This document shows positions 45,698 to 57,500 of a DNA stretch of 64,000 nucleotides, piece after piece. How positions within the stretch are numbered: position 1 is the stretch's first letter; every line of letters starts with the position of its first letter. A model generated the notes under the pieces. That model did no database searches and was not told the origin of the DNA. It saw only the letters and a list, made by a program, of their open reading frames with translations. The position numbers and the translations under genes are program-made. Source of the DNA: Eucalyptus grandis (lineage: Eukaryota; Streptophyta; Magnoliopsida; Myrtales; Myrtaceae); contig NC_052618.1 of assembly GCF_016545825.1 (NCBI RefSeq), positions 51,348,331 to 51,412,330 on the forward strand, read 5' to 3'.

Positions 45698-46475
45698 TTA
45701 GCCCTTCCCTGTGTTCCTAGGCAAATTTCCTCGGAAAATGTCCAACAAGTATTCACAGCTCTTGCACCTGGGGCAACTCGGATTGATCTCAGACGCCATG
45801 ACATACAAGTGACAGTCTCTACAACCCATCAAGACCAATGATGGTCCCTCCTGTTGATCACGATCAATATTGGAAACCCCATTCAAATTAAGATCCAGCG
45901 ACGTACATGAGTGCTGAGATGACATTGGGGATGGCTCTTCTAATTGAATTGATGGGGCATGAAGAATGTGATCTTCTTGAACAACACTGCCTGGAGGTGA
46001 TAGTTTTAGAGTCAAGTCCACATTAGTCACAGTAGGCTTTTCTCTTTGCCTCCTCGAATCTTCATGACATGTTTCTTCAGTCCATCTTCTAATTACTGTT
46101 GTCACTCCATCCTACAAAAAAACCATATCAATAGAATGGAGAAATATGAACAATTTGACAACTTCCCTGCAAGAAAAACCAACAAAGTAAAAGGAAGAAA
46201 ACCTTCTTGATCATTAAGGAATAAAAAGGATAAGAATGGAAGCAACAATTCACCTCACATGAAGCATGCAAACTTCCCGAGTGCGACCGAGGAAGGTCAC
46301 CTTGCTCAAGTGGAGTTGAAATTGGATTGTTCATTTGAGAATTAACATCAAAATCGCTCTTGAGTTGCTGTGGTTGTGCAATCTCTTCTTCTTGCTTGAC
46401 ATCTTCATCACCCTCATTATTGTTGGATACACTGAAGTTATTAGCAGTGCCTGCATTAACACACTCATGAGCCAT
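45698..46475 (-). CDS. GIR1-like EAR-motif zinc-ribbon protein, putative repressor
   Basis: Two exons, 46475-46254 and 46111-45698, giving 211 aa. The C-terminal module 'LVLMGCRDCHLYVMASEINP' followed by CPRCKS resembles GL2-INTERACTING REPRESSOR proteins ('LVLVGCPRCLMYVMLSE..CPKCKS'): two CxxC pairs that could bind zinc. It has two EAR-type repression motifs, 'DLTLKLSPP' (about residue 94) and 'SLDLNLNG' (about residue 140), which in this family recruit TOPLESS corepressors. The first exon is acidic and Gln/Asn-rich. It is longer than Arabidopsis GIR1 and GIR2, which are short, so it belongs to a related clade. Nuclear location and hair or epidermal role are inference. Confidence 0.75.
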
Positions 46476-47829
46476 ACAGAGTTTAAACTGTCTCTCTTCA
46501 TCCTAGGCATGTATATATAGCCCGGCAGCAGTTGAGCCCAGAAACGTGATTTGTCATGCTTGGTTTTCAAAGCCAGTGGCAGCATGTGGACTGGAAAAAA
46601 AAGGTGGGCTGGGTTCATTGTAAATCTTATTGTCGTGCTCATTTATTGCATCTCAAATAAGAGATGAAGGGGAAAAAAGATTATCTTGAATAGCCAAATA
46701 GGTAATTAATCTAGAGATTATCTTGCGATCTTCCCGACTTTAAATTTTGATTTTTTCGAACCTGTGTTAGATAATAAATAACTGACAGCGTACATAGGAG
46801 GTCCGATAGAAATTATCATGAGAAGTGGTTGGAATTTGCAGAGGAAAATCAGAAAAAACAGTAGTACTAGTTCTTTTCTTTTCTTTTCTGGTTTAGTGCT
46901 TTCTGTGGAAAAATATGCGACTGTCTATAAAAATTTAAGGGCATAAAAACCATGGGATGAGAAAAATATAAATATATATGCGTATGTGTGTACACATCTT
47001 AAAGCTTCGTTGGCGAGTGTTCTCGTACACTTGTTAAGCATGCCGCATAATGATTGCACACTTTACTAGAAATGCTAATACATTGAAAACGGCATTTAAT
47101 TAGTCACTTAACAAGTGCTAATAGTCACTGGTTAACAAAATCTGTACATTTAAAAGGATAAATGAAGAGAAATGACACCGGTATCGCAAAGAACGTGCAC
47201 TTACGGTAACCGTCGCAACGGCGATACGAGAGGGAAAAGAGGAACAGATTTCCAAACTCAAATGCAGCTTGTGCTCTCACGTGAATCCGTTTGTTATTTT
47301 CTGCTGTTGTCACGAAGAAGTTGCAAATGCTTTGGGCGTGTCAGCCCATCTATTTACCATTCACTTCATGCAGTGGACTGCAGGAGCACCATGCTCATAT
47401 TTAGAGTTACTCGTAGAAACAAAACAGAAGGTGTCGAGAGGCTGCATCGTATGGTAAAACTCCGTTCCAAAGCACACAGAAAAAGCAACAATGAATCATT
47501 TTATTTGTTTGAAGAGTAGAAAGATGGTTATCCATTTATTTACTCGTCTCGTCTACGATTGCATTGTGAAGTTTACAGCATAGGACCCTGCTGTCCTATG
47601 CACAAATAGGGTAGAAAAAAGGCAACATCAGCTCTCTCTCTCTCTCTCTCTGCCCCCTTCTGAACCCAGTCGGTGTCCCCATATAGTCCCTACACCTATA
47701 ACAGAAGTTTACAGCAACTATTCGATCATCAGGGGAAAACACATAGAACCTCTTCTTCGAATAGGATCGGAAGTGCTTTGAGGGATCCATAAAAACTCTT
47801 GCACGCTGACATATACCAGATCATTACCA
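46476..47829. other. Intergenic, GIR1-like promoter and PPR4 3' flank
   Basis: No gene recognised. It includes a (TC)n tract at about 47632-47652 and the probable PPR4 3'UTR next to 47829. Short open frames at 47172-47519 lack recognisable features. Confidence 0.5.
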
Positions 47830-50800
47830 TTATCTCAGACTGAGATTGTCGTCATCGTCTTCATCATCATTGTCACCATCAGTTGCAGCAGCATAAAATA
47901 AGTCGTCATCGCTAACATCAGATTCCTTGTCACTCCCACCATCCATAGTATTATCAAGAGTGTGCATTGAACTCCAGTCGGGAGGAAAAGTCTTTTGTAA
48001 CGCTTCGGTGAGCTCCCCACCAGTCCTCTCAATCTTGCGCAAACACTTTGACCAATGAACAGCAGTCCCCATGTCAACAGTGAACCCACACTCTATCATC
48101 TCTCTGCATATAGATAAAACTCCAGAGTACACGTAAGCTTCTGCAACAGTTGCCCTTGATAACAACGATGTCATCAAGCAGTGATACACAGCTTTGTCTG
48201 GCTTCAAACCGACATGCTTCATCTCTTCAAAGCATTTCAAAGCCTTCTCTGGGTGAGACGCACGTGCCCACCCATGTATTAAGGTCGTGTAGGTTTTGAC
48301 ATTTGGTTTCACCCCCAAAGCTTCCATTTCTTCCATTGTCTTTGATGCTTTCTGAGAAGAAGAAAGTCATAGAAAGAAATGAAGTCGAGATCAGGGAGAG
48401 CAGTGTAAAGCAGAAAACTATTAATACTTAAGACGGGCAATTGATTTTAGGTTCATATGTGCAGCATTAGCTGCAATTACCTGAGGGCACACAGTCATCA
48501 GTAGCAATAATATCAATTAGGAGAAAGATGGATTCCAACTTCCAATTAACATGATAAAGAGCTACCACAGAAGATGGATTTCTCTATAATTAGTCCATAC
48601 ATCAATGAACATCTAACCAAACTGTACGCAGATCTTCCACATGACCATGAGAACACAGTTTAATGTCTTCCACATGACCACGAGAACACAGTTTAATATG
48701 TACAACACAAGAAAAAGACAAGTCATTATAATCCCAAGAAAAAGAAGGTACCGCCAGGTCTCCAGCCTTGCAACAAGCATTGATGAAGGATGTGTAGGTG
48801 TGGATATCAGGTTTAACTCCTTCCTTTTTCATTTGTTGCATTAGGTCGGTAGCCTCCCAGACATCACCCCTTCGAGCCCATCTACACAACAAAATAGAGC
48901 TTCTAAAACAGGGGATAAAAGCATATATTTGCATTCACAAATGAAAGCGATGGCTAAAGTAAAGATTCAATCTGAAAATAACTTCAAAAAAGAGAAATAA
49001 AGGAAGAGAACAGACTTGGCACTTGGCACTCTTTTTTTATGAAGATAGACATGTACGAACCCCTGCCCCCACCCACGCCCCATCTTTCTTGTGGAATACT
49101 TGACATCTGATTGAGCCTAGCAATGTTATGCTAACACAAATTGCAGCATTCATACCCGTCGATCAATATGTTGTAGACAAATGTGTTTCTGGGAATCCTT
49201 CGCATACTCATTTCCCTAGTAACTGCCAGCGCACTTTGCATCCTTCCTGCCTTACAACATGCCTTCAATAATGCCTCATATGTATACACATCAAGTTCCA
49301 GGCCTTCGTTTCTCATCATAGTAAATAATTCAAAAGCTTTCCCTGTGTCACCAAGTGATGCATAACCATGCATTATGTTTGTGTATGTATGTTCATTTGG
49401 ACTTATGCCTGCCAGAGTCATTTCATTCAATATTTCAACAGCCTTCTCCATCTGCATCAGATAGGATATTAGCAGTGTCAAGTGGTCAATTTATGCAGTA
49501 AATGGCTATAATAACATACATGATAAATATGCATCTTCACAAAAACTAAGACCAAGACCATGAACAGCAAAGAATAAACTGAATCTGGCATAATAGTCAA
49601 AAGCCACTTGACTGTCCACACGAGCAATCCCGTATGGGTACAGTCAAGCCCATGAATCAAGCATAGGTTCAAGAGCAGGCCTTGGACCTTGCAAGGCAAT
49701 CCTTAATCCATTGAGCCAAACCTTTGCCTCAAAAGGTAAAAAGATGAAAATGAAAGCAATCCAAGTAATACCAGCAAGGTCATGGTAAATTATTTGCATT
49801 CACAGCCAATTCTTTATCCCCAAAATGGAAAGTTAACACATCTTTTTCCCCCCCTTAAGAACAAGATACCTGACGCTTCTCCACAAGACCGAGAATCAGA
49901 GCATTGTAAGTGTGCACGGTAGGAATGCATCCACTCCGCCTCATTGTATCAAACATCTCTAGAGCTCTTCTGATCTCCCCAGCCCTTGCAAGACCATGTA
50001 TGATGGGCATAAATGTACGTGAGGTAGGTCTATGCCTCTCTTTCTGCATTTGCTTTACAGTGCTGATTGCACGATCAATGTTTCCCATCCCACAAAATGC
50101 TCTGACGATGTTATTGTACAGCACTACATCAGGCTTCAAACCACTACTGATTACATCCTCAAAAACTGCAAATGCATTAGCCCAATCCTTTAGTCTTAGG
50201 AATCCATTGATCAACATTGAATAGGTCTTCATGTTATGCTTTATGCCCGCCCCTTCCATCATTTTGCTGATCTCTAGTGCTTTAGAAACCTTTCCAATCT
50301 GAGATGACAAACAAGAAGAACTTAATTTGTGTCTCCCACATGGATCAATGCATAAAAAATTCCCATCTAATATGAAGAAAACATTATCTCCATCAGTGCA
50401 CAAGGCGTATCATATTAAAATATATATAATAGGTAGGTACAATCATACACCATGGCATGCCACATGTTCTATCATGAACCTAGACAATCTAAACTAACCA
50501 CCAAAAAGTGAAAGCTAGCAGAGCTACGCAAGGAAACTTGCTGCTGTGGGTCATACACTACTGCTTGGTCAATAATTAGTCCCATGACTGGGTGAAAGAA
50601 ACAGAACCAACAAAAGCAACCAAGTCTGGGGATAATGAAGATGCATACATATATAAGTTAAACAAATCCACGAACCATTACAAAGCGTGATGTTATCCAA
50701 AAGTAGCATGCACACTCTAGCACTGTATTCAATACTGATAGGATAAGGAACCAGAAGTAAGTAAATCAGTTAAGAGGAAAGGCACATCATATTTAAGTAA

Positions 50801-53800
50801 AGAACATGATTAATATCTCAAGTCCAGAGGCGCACAATATAGAGAGCAATTAATGAAATAGAAAGCAAAGGCAAAGAATGCTTCACCTTGGTGTAGAGAT
50901 TGATCAGACATCCATAAGTAACTATGGAAGGTGTGAAGCCACATTCCTATCAAAAGGAAAAAACATTCAGGTACCTTTCTGATACAATTGCCATGTTTAA
51001 TGACTTCAGAAGACACATGTTAAGATGTGGCAGGAAAATGCTTCAACTTGCACTCTTCGAAGTAAAAATAGTCATGAGAAAACAAAAGGATAAAGAAATA
51101 TCCATATAATCCATAAGTCACACTACTCGTTGCGGAAGTCCAATGTTTCCAATGCCCCTACTCATTGAAAAGATACCCAAAGCTAGACAAATAACACCTA
51201 TGATACTTGACCAGAACATAAAGAAAAGTCAAATCTTGTACATAAAGGCAAATTTTTGCCATGATAGTACTATTCATCTGACATAATTTTCACAAAGTTG
51301 AGAAGTTGGCAACAAACTCTGAAAAATCAAACCAGCACTAACTTAGCAAAGACTAAAGTGCTTAAAACATACCTTAAGTCTTTCAAAAACAACAAGGCAT
51401 TTATTCTCATTGCCCACCATTGTGTAGCCATCCATCATGGTATGATAGATGTCAATTGGAGCATCTATTCCTTCTTCTTCCATCTCTCTTACCAATGCTT
51501 CAGCTCGATCCATGTTGCATGTTTGACTAATAGATGGAAAAGGACCAAAAAAGAATTAAAATTTTATAAGTACACTATTTCACCTGGTAGAACACATATC
51601 GAAATATATGCAGGAAGAAAATGTTAGAAGCAAAAATGTGAAGCAAAATTAAATGGTTTTTCACATAAAAGAAGAATCCATTTAATTTACCCAAAAAAGA
51701 AGAGGTATAGGACACAGAATATTGTTTACCTAAAAAGCAAGACATGCAAATCCAAAGGAATGTAGACCTAAGGGCAAGTGTGTGCATATCTATGAAGTGC
51801 CATCAAGAAGGTTGTTTTCCATTCTCCCAGGAAAAAATGTTAAATTTCTTTATTGCTTAACTTCTTCACCCACAGTAGAATTACAGATACTCACCAGAGA
51901 GCATATATAATATTCCCATAAACTCTTGCATTTATCGTTGCATGAGTCTCCCTAGCCTCCTTGAACCAGTATTCTGCAGCTCTTCCAAAACAGTAATAAG
52001 AAGTGTGAGTATACAAGAACAAAAATTTACCTCTTCAATAAAAAAATAAGTTGGACACAGATATCAAATTAGTGCAAGTGTGGATATGAGTTAGAATGGA
52101 TTTAAGAAATTAGTGGCGCAAGCACAGAAGAGACTTCTCATGCATGTCTGTTATCACAAAAGGCAGCCAAAGTACTCTTTTCCAAAAGCAAAATATAGAT
52201 ATACTTATCAACTCTCCAACAGAAACTAATAATTATTATGAATCTTTTGTTGTTTCACCACCAAAGAGAATGACTAATTTTACGATGATGGACTTTTGCT
52301 CATGTAATTCATCAAGTGCATGGTTTACTTACTCAGCATTGCCAATTTTTGCAAATCCTCCCACAAGTATGCTATAAGTCACCAAGCTCATCTCAATGCC
52401 TTCTTCCTTCATCTTTCTTACACAAGATAATGCTTCTTCCATATCTCTACCAACAGCATAAGCATGAATAAGACTGCATAAAGTATACAAACCTTGGTGA
52501 GTTAATGAAAAAGGATACCTAAATATAACTTTTTACTATGGAAAAAAGGAGGGATACACATGTATATCTATTTGAGTATAGCCAAAGACATCAGGTGAGC
52601 ATAGATGGTGGATTTTTTAATCATAAGGTTGAACGTAGAATATAACTCGCTGAAAGTGTTCTACTCCTGACAAAGATGCACGAGACAGGTCATGCATGAA
52701 AACAACAGCATTCTCATGTCAAGTTTAACTTTTCACTTATTATAAACACCAGGAACCATTGCACTAGACTAGCAAGTGTACCTCATAGAACATGCAATAA
52801 CACATCAAGCTAAGTAGAGCAGTCGCATGAGTTCTAGTGAGCTGGAGAAAAAAGCAGAAGTTATTACTTGGTGTAAACATGTGAGGTAGGCTCTATTCCC
52901 CTTGCTCGCATACTCTCAAATGTTTCTCGTGCTCGGTGCATATCACCTCTTCTTGCATAATAGTTTACCATCAGGCCAAACTCTCTTCTGGATGGCTAGC
53001 AAGAAGAATAGCATAAGCGAAACGAGGTACTCATAAGACAAAGTTGGAACTTCTCAGTAAGTAAAAGTGTCATTCTATTGTAGGAATTAGATCTTCAGAT
53101 AAATGACAAAGACTAGTTGAGAAGCATCAAAAGGCAGTCACCATATCCAGGAATAAGAATGTCAGTATGATTAAATCTGGTAATATTACAGTGAAAGAAT
53201 GCAGGGCCTAGAGTAGGAGGTTCTCCAGGAAGGACAACCATTTGGAGCAATGATATAAGAACTAACTCAATGACCCAAGGTTGAATGAAGCATACTTTAG
53301 CAGTCAAAACTTCTGCTAAGAGCAAATCTTCAACCGTAAAAAGACCACAAATTGGAGAGCATCACAATTATCACACAAGTTATATAAATTTTGACCCAGA
53401 ATTCTTCTATGTCCTCCAAGAACTAATAAAGGGTACATACAAATTATTCCAATTTCTAGTTGTTCCGTAGGTGATCACCCATGCCTGCAAGTTACACTTC
53501 TACAAAAGATAAATGTAACCTCGAACAAGTGTAATCCGCAACTATTTTACACCAATCTCACTTTTCTGCTGAATATTTCATGGAAGTCGTTAACATCATC
53601 CAGTGCATCAACAAACAAGACAATGCATATTAAAAGTATTTCAACAAGCAATGCAAACAATTTGAAACATCCACAAGCTTATACCTTCTTTATCCGCTCG
53701 AACACGCTAACAACTGCTTGCCAATTCTCTGGCTCCGTCTCCAAAACCCTCCTAAATGCATTCCTCGACATCTCCCTCTCTTCATGCCACTTGGTCCTAA

Positions 53801-54468
53801 CTCCACCCCACCATTCCCCTCCACGTACCGCAACCTCTCCTCCGATTTCGCCTTTTGCCTCCTTCCATCATCCAGCTTCACCGTCAAAACCCTTCCATGG
53901 AACTCCACTCCGTCGAACTCCACCGCCTTCATCGCAGACTTGGCCGCGGTCGGACCGCCGTAGATAACAAACCCAAAACCAGCATTCCTCTCGGCCTCAT
54001 TGTGTCCCTTAATGAGGATCACATTCCTGATCGGCCCGAACTGGCGGAAAAACTCCTCCAACTCGTGCTTCTTAATCCAGTTAGGCAAATTACCGACGAA
54101 AATCTTGGCTAACTGACGGTAATCAATAGCCACCGGAGCGTCGTCCTCCGAATCCGAATCCCCGGATACTCGACTTCCGCCCTCCCGAACGTCATTTTCA
54201 CGGAGCTCGGGCGGCGGCGGCGGCGGAGGCGGAGGAGGAGGAGGCGGCGGCGGAGCGAGCTTGCTGGAGAGCCAGAGCTTGTTGGAGAGAGAAAAGGTCG
54301 TTGCAGCGCCGGCGGCGGCGGCGACGGAGGCGGAATCGGGACGGTGAGAGGGACTCGCGAGGCTCTTCAGCGGGTTTCCGGGGACTTTGACGCTCGGCTT
54401 AGCGGAGGGAGACGAGGCAGGAGGCGTCTTGAGGACTCGGGGTCGCCGGAGGGGTTCGAGGCGGAGTC

Positions 54469-54508
<40 letters not shown>

Positions 54509-54630
54509 CGGTGGGGCCGCAGGGAGAAGGAGACGGCGGAGGCGCGGCGTTTCGCGGCGGCGACGGCGGCGGCGGGGGAGAGCCGGGGCGGGTGGGCGGT
54601 GCGGGGCGGGAGGGAGAGCGCGTCCATCAT
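47830..54630 (-). CDS. PPR4: PPR4-type RRM + pentatricopeptide repeat protein, chloroplast
   Basis: Matches maize PPR4 / Arabidopsis At5g04810, needed for trans-splicing of chloroplast rps12 intron 1. Ten exons: 54630-53685, 52995-52868, 52473-52333, 51981-51895, 51526-51373, 50946-50887, 50298-49870, 49451-49156, 48881-48752 and 48351-47830. They join to about 964 aa, near the family length of about 950. Order: Ala/Pro/Ser/Arg-rich transit-type N-terminus, an (EP)n run, a poly-Pro run, an RRM ('KIFVGNLP', 'AGFGFVIY'), more than a dozen PPR units ('VTYGCLINLYTKIGKVSKAL', 'HTYTNIMHGYASLGDTGKAF'), 'VDMGTAVHWSKCL', and an acidic Asp-rich tail. Exons 2-10 are clean. Exon 1 needs two frame changes: near 54420-54445 (before 'SVKVPGNPLKSLAS') and near 53796-53820 (before 'RTKWHEEREM'). 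Both look like one missing base in C/G-rich runs, so error is as likely as decay. Confidence 0.88.
54470..54503. repeat. GGGCTC hexanucleotide repeat in PPR4 exon 1
   Basis: About five copies of 'cgggct', read on the minus strand as (GAG CCC)n, coding an alternating Glu-Pro run 'EPEPEPEPEPE' in the transit-peptide region. Confidence 0.9.
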
Positions 54631-55900
54631 CGCATCGCCAGTGGAGTGGAGGGAAAGTGACGAACGGTTAGAAATGGTCAGTCCTTACTCCGTAGCATGG
54701 AGCGCTCAGCTCGTACCGGCTCTGCATCCCATCCTCTTCAACCTTATGTTATTGCGGATAGGCCCCTGAACTTTCTTATTAATATCTAATGTGATCGTTG
54801 TACTTTGTTTTCTAGAATTAATACCACGAAAAATCTTAAACTAAATAAAAATTATAAAATAAAAAACATACGAGATTAACCTAGCTAATGACCAGGAAAT
54901 TAAACAAATATAGAATGATAGTCTCATTGAAAATCTGGAAAGTCTTATGTGGTAATGCCACATGAATTTATTTATTTATTATTTTTTTTTAGGTAACTCA
55001 GGAACCTCCATACGCCGTTTCACGGTTGGAGTAAACCTTGAAGGGAGTAGAGTCACCACCATGTTCCTCGGGAAGGCTTTATGTGGCAATACGAACACTA
55101 GACCTCTCGCGAAAGGAACCAGTGCCCAATTTAGTCACCACATGTGGTTATGTCACATGGATTTATTCAGGACTCCATGAATGTTCAATTATTTATCCTT
55201 TTAAATTAAACTCCAGTTATCCGTTCATACACCCATTGATCTAGAAGGAGGATGACTTTCCTGATCAACTTCGATGGTTATTATGGTATTTAACCAATAA
55301 GTACTTAATAGTTATCGAAATTCTAATCAGAAAGTTCATTGCTAATCTAACCAAGATATTTGGGCTCAAACGAAACACTAAAAAGAAAAGTGACAGAAAC
55401 CTCTTAGCTTTCCTCAATTGGTTTTATCCTCCTATTCACTATAAGCACATTCTATAATAAGAACTAAGAATTGTCCGACCAAACCTAAAGATCCACACTA
55501 TTTTGTTCTTTCGAAGACCATAGGCTTTTGTAAAAAATAATGGCATCATCACAAATGCTCCACAAAGCATAGGAATTATATTCTATAAACCTTAGCCGCA
55601 CCTTAAGAAAGCTCGAATTTATAAATCTTTTTCAAGCCCTATTGGTTGTTGTGAACACATCAAGAACTTCAAAGAGTTTTGTGCTAGGAAAAACAAGACC
55701 ATCCCTGAAGATGTATGGAATTATAATTACCAACTACATGGAATTATTATAGCCTTGCACCAAAAGCCAAAGAAGCCTTCAAAGAATTCAAACATGCTGC
55801 AAGGTCATCTCCATCATCACATGACCAAGAAATGACAAAACCATGCACAATCATCTCAAGACCGTTATGCACAATGAGGGCCCTCTATCTCAAGACCCTA
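54631..55900. other. Gene-poor repeat-like DNA upstream of PPR4
   Basis: PPR4 promoter next to 54631, then AT-rich DNA with direct-repeat phrases ('atgtggtaatgccacatgaattta', 'catgtggttatgtcacatggattta' at about 54949 and 55140). No gene recognised. Confidence 0.45.
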
Positions 55901-55947
55901 TGATCAATGACCCTTGTCCTTATCTCTAGGAATGGATACATCTTACT

Positions 55948-56175
55948 ATGTTCAACTGGCTTCAGCCAAACAAGCCTGACGACACTCCAGTATCCTCTAG
56001 GAATCATGAAGAAGCATCTTCATCAAATGAAGCAAATATGTGGAATACTCGAACTCCCTCTTATGATCGACTTGTAGAACTTGAGCGAAAATACAAAGAA
56101 CAACTTTTGGCAAGAATGCATAATTCTAATGATTTAGGCTACGACTACAATGCCCATGACGAAAGAGATTGCTGA
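55948..56175 (+). other. 75-codon open frame, unrecognised, possibly retroelement debris
   Basis: Hydrophilic Asn/Ser/Glu-rich peptide with a short coiled-coil-like stretch 'YDRLVELERKYKEQLLARM'. About 150 bases downstream there is a TATA-like 'tataaaaa' (56329-56336). I cannot assign a family; it may be the end of a mobile element ORF. Confidence 0.25.
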
Positions 56176-56432
56176 CTATCGCAAATCACTATAGCATAGG
56201 CTAGGGAAATCACTATTCATTGCCGTTGTTCATATCGCTGAGAATAATTCCCAACCGAATTTTTCGGAGGCTCTATCTATTTTAGGACCCGTGAGCTTGG
56301 TTCTTGTTGTTTGTGACTTCCTAATGCCTATAAAAAGCAAGGATGATGTAATGTGTTGGGCGGAGTCCCTTTAAGTAAAGTGAGTGTTTTGTTAAACTCT
56401 CAATGTCTTTTTAAACATTTCTTCTTCTCAAG

Positions 56433-56560
56433 TTTGGTAGGATCCTTTAAGAAATGCAACTCGAATAATTAGAAATGTTACCATCATAGCATCTAATTTG
56501 GTAGGATCCTTTAAGAAATGCAGCTTGAATAATTAGAAATGTTACCATTATAGCATCTCT
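56433..56560. repeat. 64-bp tandem duplication
   Basis: 'tttggtaggatcctttaaga..' repeated twice head to tail (56433-56496 and 56497-56560) with four visible differences. Confidence 0.9.
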
Positions 56561-57004
56561 GAGTGTCTCTAGGTTTTGAACTAAAAGTCAGAGTGGTTTT
56601 CTACTAAAAGGTTGTTAGGACTTAAACGATAGATTCGCCGGGCTTGAATGATAGGTTTGCCCATAGTGGGAAGGCATACTTACAAGAAACTGACCCCCAT
56701 CTTTTCTGGCCCCATCTTTAGATGGCTTTAAGCCTAGGTCCATAATTAAAGCGGTATACGTGTAAAAAATTTATCATGTGTTAGTTTTCGTTATATTTCA
56801 TCGTCAAATTTCCAAGTTAGATAACATGTAACAATTAACAAGTGTACTAATTTGGGATTTTACCCTCTTCCAGTTTATGGTTTTTCGTGGATGGATGGTA
56901 AATTTATTACAAATATACTAATTTTGGTTTTTTATAGTAAAAAAATTAGTTTTTGTAAATTTGTCGTATGTGCACTAGTTTTAGATTTTTGGTGGTTATT
57001 CGTG

Positions 57005-57500
57005 GCATTAGGGTGCACTTGATGGGAACGATTTTTTTTTCATAAATAGATCTTTTCTATTTTGATTTCATAAAATAGTTTCTAAGTAAAATAACGTATT
57101 TGATAATTGCACAAAATTTCTATTCCTGTTTGGTGTGACCACAAATTTTTTTCCGACACAAAATTTCTTCTATTCTTTTTTTCTCTCTTTTTCTTCCTCC
57201 TCTAGTCGGTCGTTGTGGTGGGCAACGATCGGTAGTGACCGACAACTGTGGACGATGGTGATGATCAACGATTGATGGCGACAACTGATGACCAATGGCA
57301 ATGGCCGGCGATAGGTGGTGAGACTCTAGCTGATGACCAATGGCAATGGCCGGCGATAGGTGGTGAGACTCTAGCGATTAGTTAGAAGAGAAGGAAGAAG
57401 AAAAAAAAAACTTATTTCTAGAAATTGTTTCAAATCCATTCCTCAACTAATATTTTTTAATTTATTAGGAATAGAAAAATTAACTAACGCTATCAAACAT
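57005..57500. mobile_element. Possible fourth member of the Tourist-like MITE family
   Basis: Starts 'gggtgcacttgatgggaacg' after 'ttag' and ends near 'gctatcaaacatattta'. It has the TTC-rich run and mirrored 'ggaatagaaaaatt' arms seen in the other members. Edges and target duplication are not certain. Confidence 0.4.
57286..57375. repeat. 45-bp exact tandem duplication
   Basis: 'tgatgaccaatggcaatggc..' at 57286-57330 and again at 57331-57375, inside the MITE-like element's core. Confidence 0.9.

Noticed and set aside
54387..54769. Arg- and Gly-rich plus-strand open frames
   Set aside because: Antisense of the GC-rich PPR4 transit-peptide region and its hexanucleotide repeat.
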